The position numbers and the translations under genes were made by a program. The notes beneath the pieces were generated by a model. The model made no database searches. It was not told the DNA's origin and saw nothing but the letters and a program-made list of their open reading frames with translations. A stretch of DNA of 64,000 nt, from the NCBI RefSeq assembly GCF_002082565.1, contig NZ_CP020562.1, positions 3,596,001 to 3,660,000 on the forward strand, written 5' to 3'. This DNA comes from Halomonas sp. GT. Its GTDB lineage: Bacteria; Pseudomonadota; Gammaproteobacteria; Pseudomonadales; Halomonadaceae. Position 1 is the first letter of the stretch. Each line of letters starts with the position of its first letter. Shown one piece after another: positions 62,919 through 64,000 of this stretch.

Positions 62919-63016
62919 AGTTATTAAGACTCAGTTATTAAGATCTAGCTATTAAGACTTAGCTATTAATAACCAATTATTAAGGACTAGTTATTAATGA
63001 TTAGTCATTAATACTC
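62919..63016. repeat. 14-bp tandem repeat, seven copies, at the end of dctP
   Basis: Seven head-to-tail 14-base units run 62919-62932, 62933-62946, 62947-62960, 62961-62974, 62975-62988, 62989-63002, 63003-63016. They are built on AGTTATTAAGACTC and keep TATTAA in almost every copy. The last unit covers two bases of the dctP stop codon. It fills most of the dctP-dctQ gap and resembles, in place and in A/T-rich core (CTTAATA on the coding strand), the array at 5411-5500. Confidence 0.88.
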
Positions 63017-64000
63017 AGTTACCGCGTTGTTCGCGATAGCTCTCTAAGGCTTGTTTTGCATCGTCGTCAGCACGGGATTCCCAGTCGGCAAATAGCTCAT
63101 CACCTGCCGCTTGCAGGGCAGCAGAAACCGCTTCATTAGGCTCAGAAACCGAAATACCATTTTCCTTCAGTGCTTCCAGGCTAGCCTCATTATTCTCGCG
63201 ACTCATTTGCCAACCACGCTCTTCGGCACGAGCCGCGGCTTCCATCAGGGCATCTTGGGTAGCTTCATCTAAACGATCAAAGCTGCGCTGGCTCATAAAC
63301 ACAATGTTCTTAGGTAGCCACAAGTTGGCATCGGTGTAGTCGGTCACATAGTCCCAGGCTGCCATTGAGTTACCGGTAGAACTAGAAGTAATCATGGCAT
63401 CCACACGTCCGGTGCTAAACGCGGTAGGAATGTCAGACTCTTCGGTTTCCGTTGGGCTGCCACCTAAATTATCAACGAAACGCTGAGTATTAATATTCGG
63501 CGCACGCACCCGCAAGCCATCGAACTGCTCGGGATCCGTTAACGGCTCCGCGGTGTAAATGCCCTGCGCTGGCCAAGCTACAGCATACAAAGGCACCATT
63601 CCTTCATAGGCAAATAGCTCAGTAATCATCGGCTTAGTGGCTTCCCACAAGGCATAGGCATCTTCATAGCTACCGGCTACCCCGGGCAGTGTATCGACTT
63701 CGAAAATAGGATCGTCATTTGAAAGAATGGAGAGGAACACTTCGCCAGCATCAATCGTGCCGCGGCGCACCGACGGTTTAATTTCACCATGAGAGACCAG
63801 AGAACCACCGCTGTGCACCGTAATGGTTAAGTCACCGTTTGTGGCCTCAGCCACATCCTCTGCAAACTGTTTATTGTTCTGAGTATGGAAGCTTGCATCG
63901 CCATAAGGCGTTGCCATGGTCCATTCAGCCGCATGAGCGGTCGCCGCAGCAGCAAGGCTGCAAGCGGTCACTAACAGTAGCGGCGTTGTTATACGTTTAT
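63015..64000 (-). CDS. TRAP transporter solute-binding protein (DctP type), start beyond the window
   Basis: At least 328 residues are encoded. The frame stays open to the right edge: before the in-frame GTG at 63971 it reads KRITTPLLL, which with TACSLAAAATAHAAEW makes a normal signal peptide, so the true start lies just outside the window. Mature-domain segments VSHGEIKPSVRRGTIDAGEV, FDGLRVRAPNINTQRFVDNL (with the ligand-binding Arg) and ENGISVSEPNEAVSAAL fit the DctP family. It is the first gene of the second TRAP operon; a carboxylate ligand is expected. Confidence 0.9.
   Translation of the reverse strand, partial: KRITTPLLLVTACSLAAAATAHAAEWTMATPYGDASFHTQNNKQFAEDVAEATNGDLTITVHSGGSLVSHGEIKPSVRRGTIDAGEVFLSILSNDDPIFEVDTLPGVAGSYEDAYALWEATKPMITELFAYEGMVPLYAVAWPAQGIYTAEPLTDPEQFDGLRVRAPNINTQRFVDNLGGSPTETEESDIPTAFSTGRVDAMITSSSTGNSMAAWDYVTDYTDANLWLPKNIVFMSQRSFDRLDEATQDALMEAAARAEERGWQMSRENNEASLEALKENGISVSEPNEAVSAALQAAGDELFADWESRADDDAKQALESYREQRGN

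Overview
The window is a chromosomal stretch from a Gram-negative gammaproteobacterium. It most resembles a halophilic or marine member of the Halomonadaceae (Halomonas/Vreelandella type). I infer this from moderate GC, TRAP transporters, a haem-uptake locus opened by hemP, a probable DUF6482 protein and a large inositol island. No rRNA, tRNA, phage gene, insertion sequence or CRISPR array was seen. Gene density is high, operons are tight (4-bp overlaps are common) and almost all reading frames are intact.

Layout. (1) 1-1519: the 5' end of an HPP-family membrane protein, an EamA transporter and a small membrane protein. (2) 1678-8084: a tandem glycine riboswitch, a DadA-type amino-acid dehydrogenase, a LysR regulator, a TRAP transporter (dctPQM) and a VanX/DdpX-like D-Ala-D-Ala dipeptidase. 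This looks like a D-amino-acid or peptidoglycan-fragment scavenging locus. (3) 8157-13154: an RND efflux pump and its adaptor, divergent from a TetR regulator. (4) 13219-15351: a Tat-exported PhoX phosphatase with a candidate Pho box. (5) 15569-21648: a Fur box, hemP, a TonB haem receptor and hmuSTUV. (6) 21776-23635: a DUF6482-like protein and MgtE. (7) 23717-47113: the inositol island. (8) 47220-48864: a TauE-type exporter and a convergent EamA transporter. (9) 48861-56376: 2-aminoethylphosphonate (2-AEP) uptake and degradation (phnW, phnX, ABC transporter, GntR regulator, HAD phosphatase). (10) 56494-60944: two divergent cyclic-di-GMP-related proteins. (11) 60960 to the window end: a second TRAP transporter, cut by the edge.

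The inositol island encodes a full route from myo-inositol to acetyl-CoA: IolG, IolE, IolD, IolB, IolC fused to a DUF2090 aldolase-type domain, and IolA. It also has IolH/IolI-like TIM-barrel isomerases, four Gfo/Idh/MocA dehydrogenases, an inositol-type ABC importer, an outer-membrane porin, an NCS1-type permease and an RpiR-family regulator. A palindrome of the form RGAA-N6-TTCY recurs before six transcription units, including the NCS1 permease and the regulator itself, so the island reads as one regulon. One of its two iolE-like genes is broken by a one-base change in a run of eight G.

The most interesting signals outside the genes are: the six-site inositol operator set and a second shared TTKTCGA-like motif; a pair of identical-type palindromes (TGGTATAGACCA and its complement) before phnS and phnW that fit a GntR/HutC-type operator; and short degenerate tandem repeats (units of 12 to 21 bp) at seven intergenic sites. 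Two of the repeat arrays occupy the dctP-dctQ gap of two unrelated TRAP operons, in each case next to a strong hairpin.
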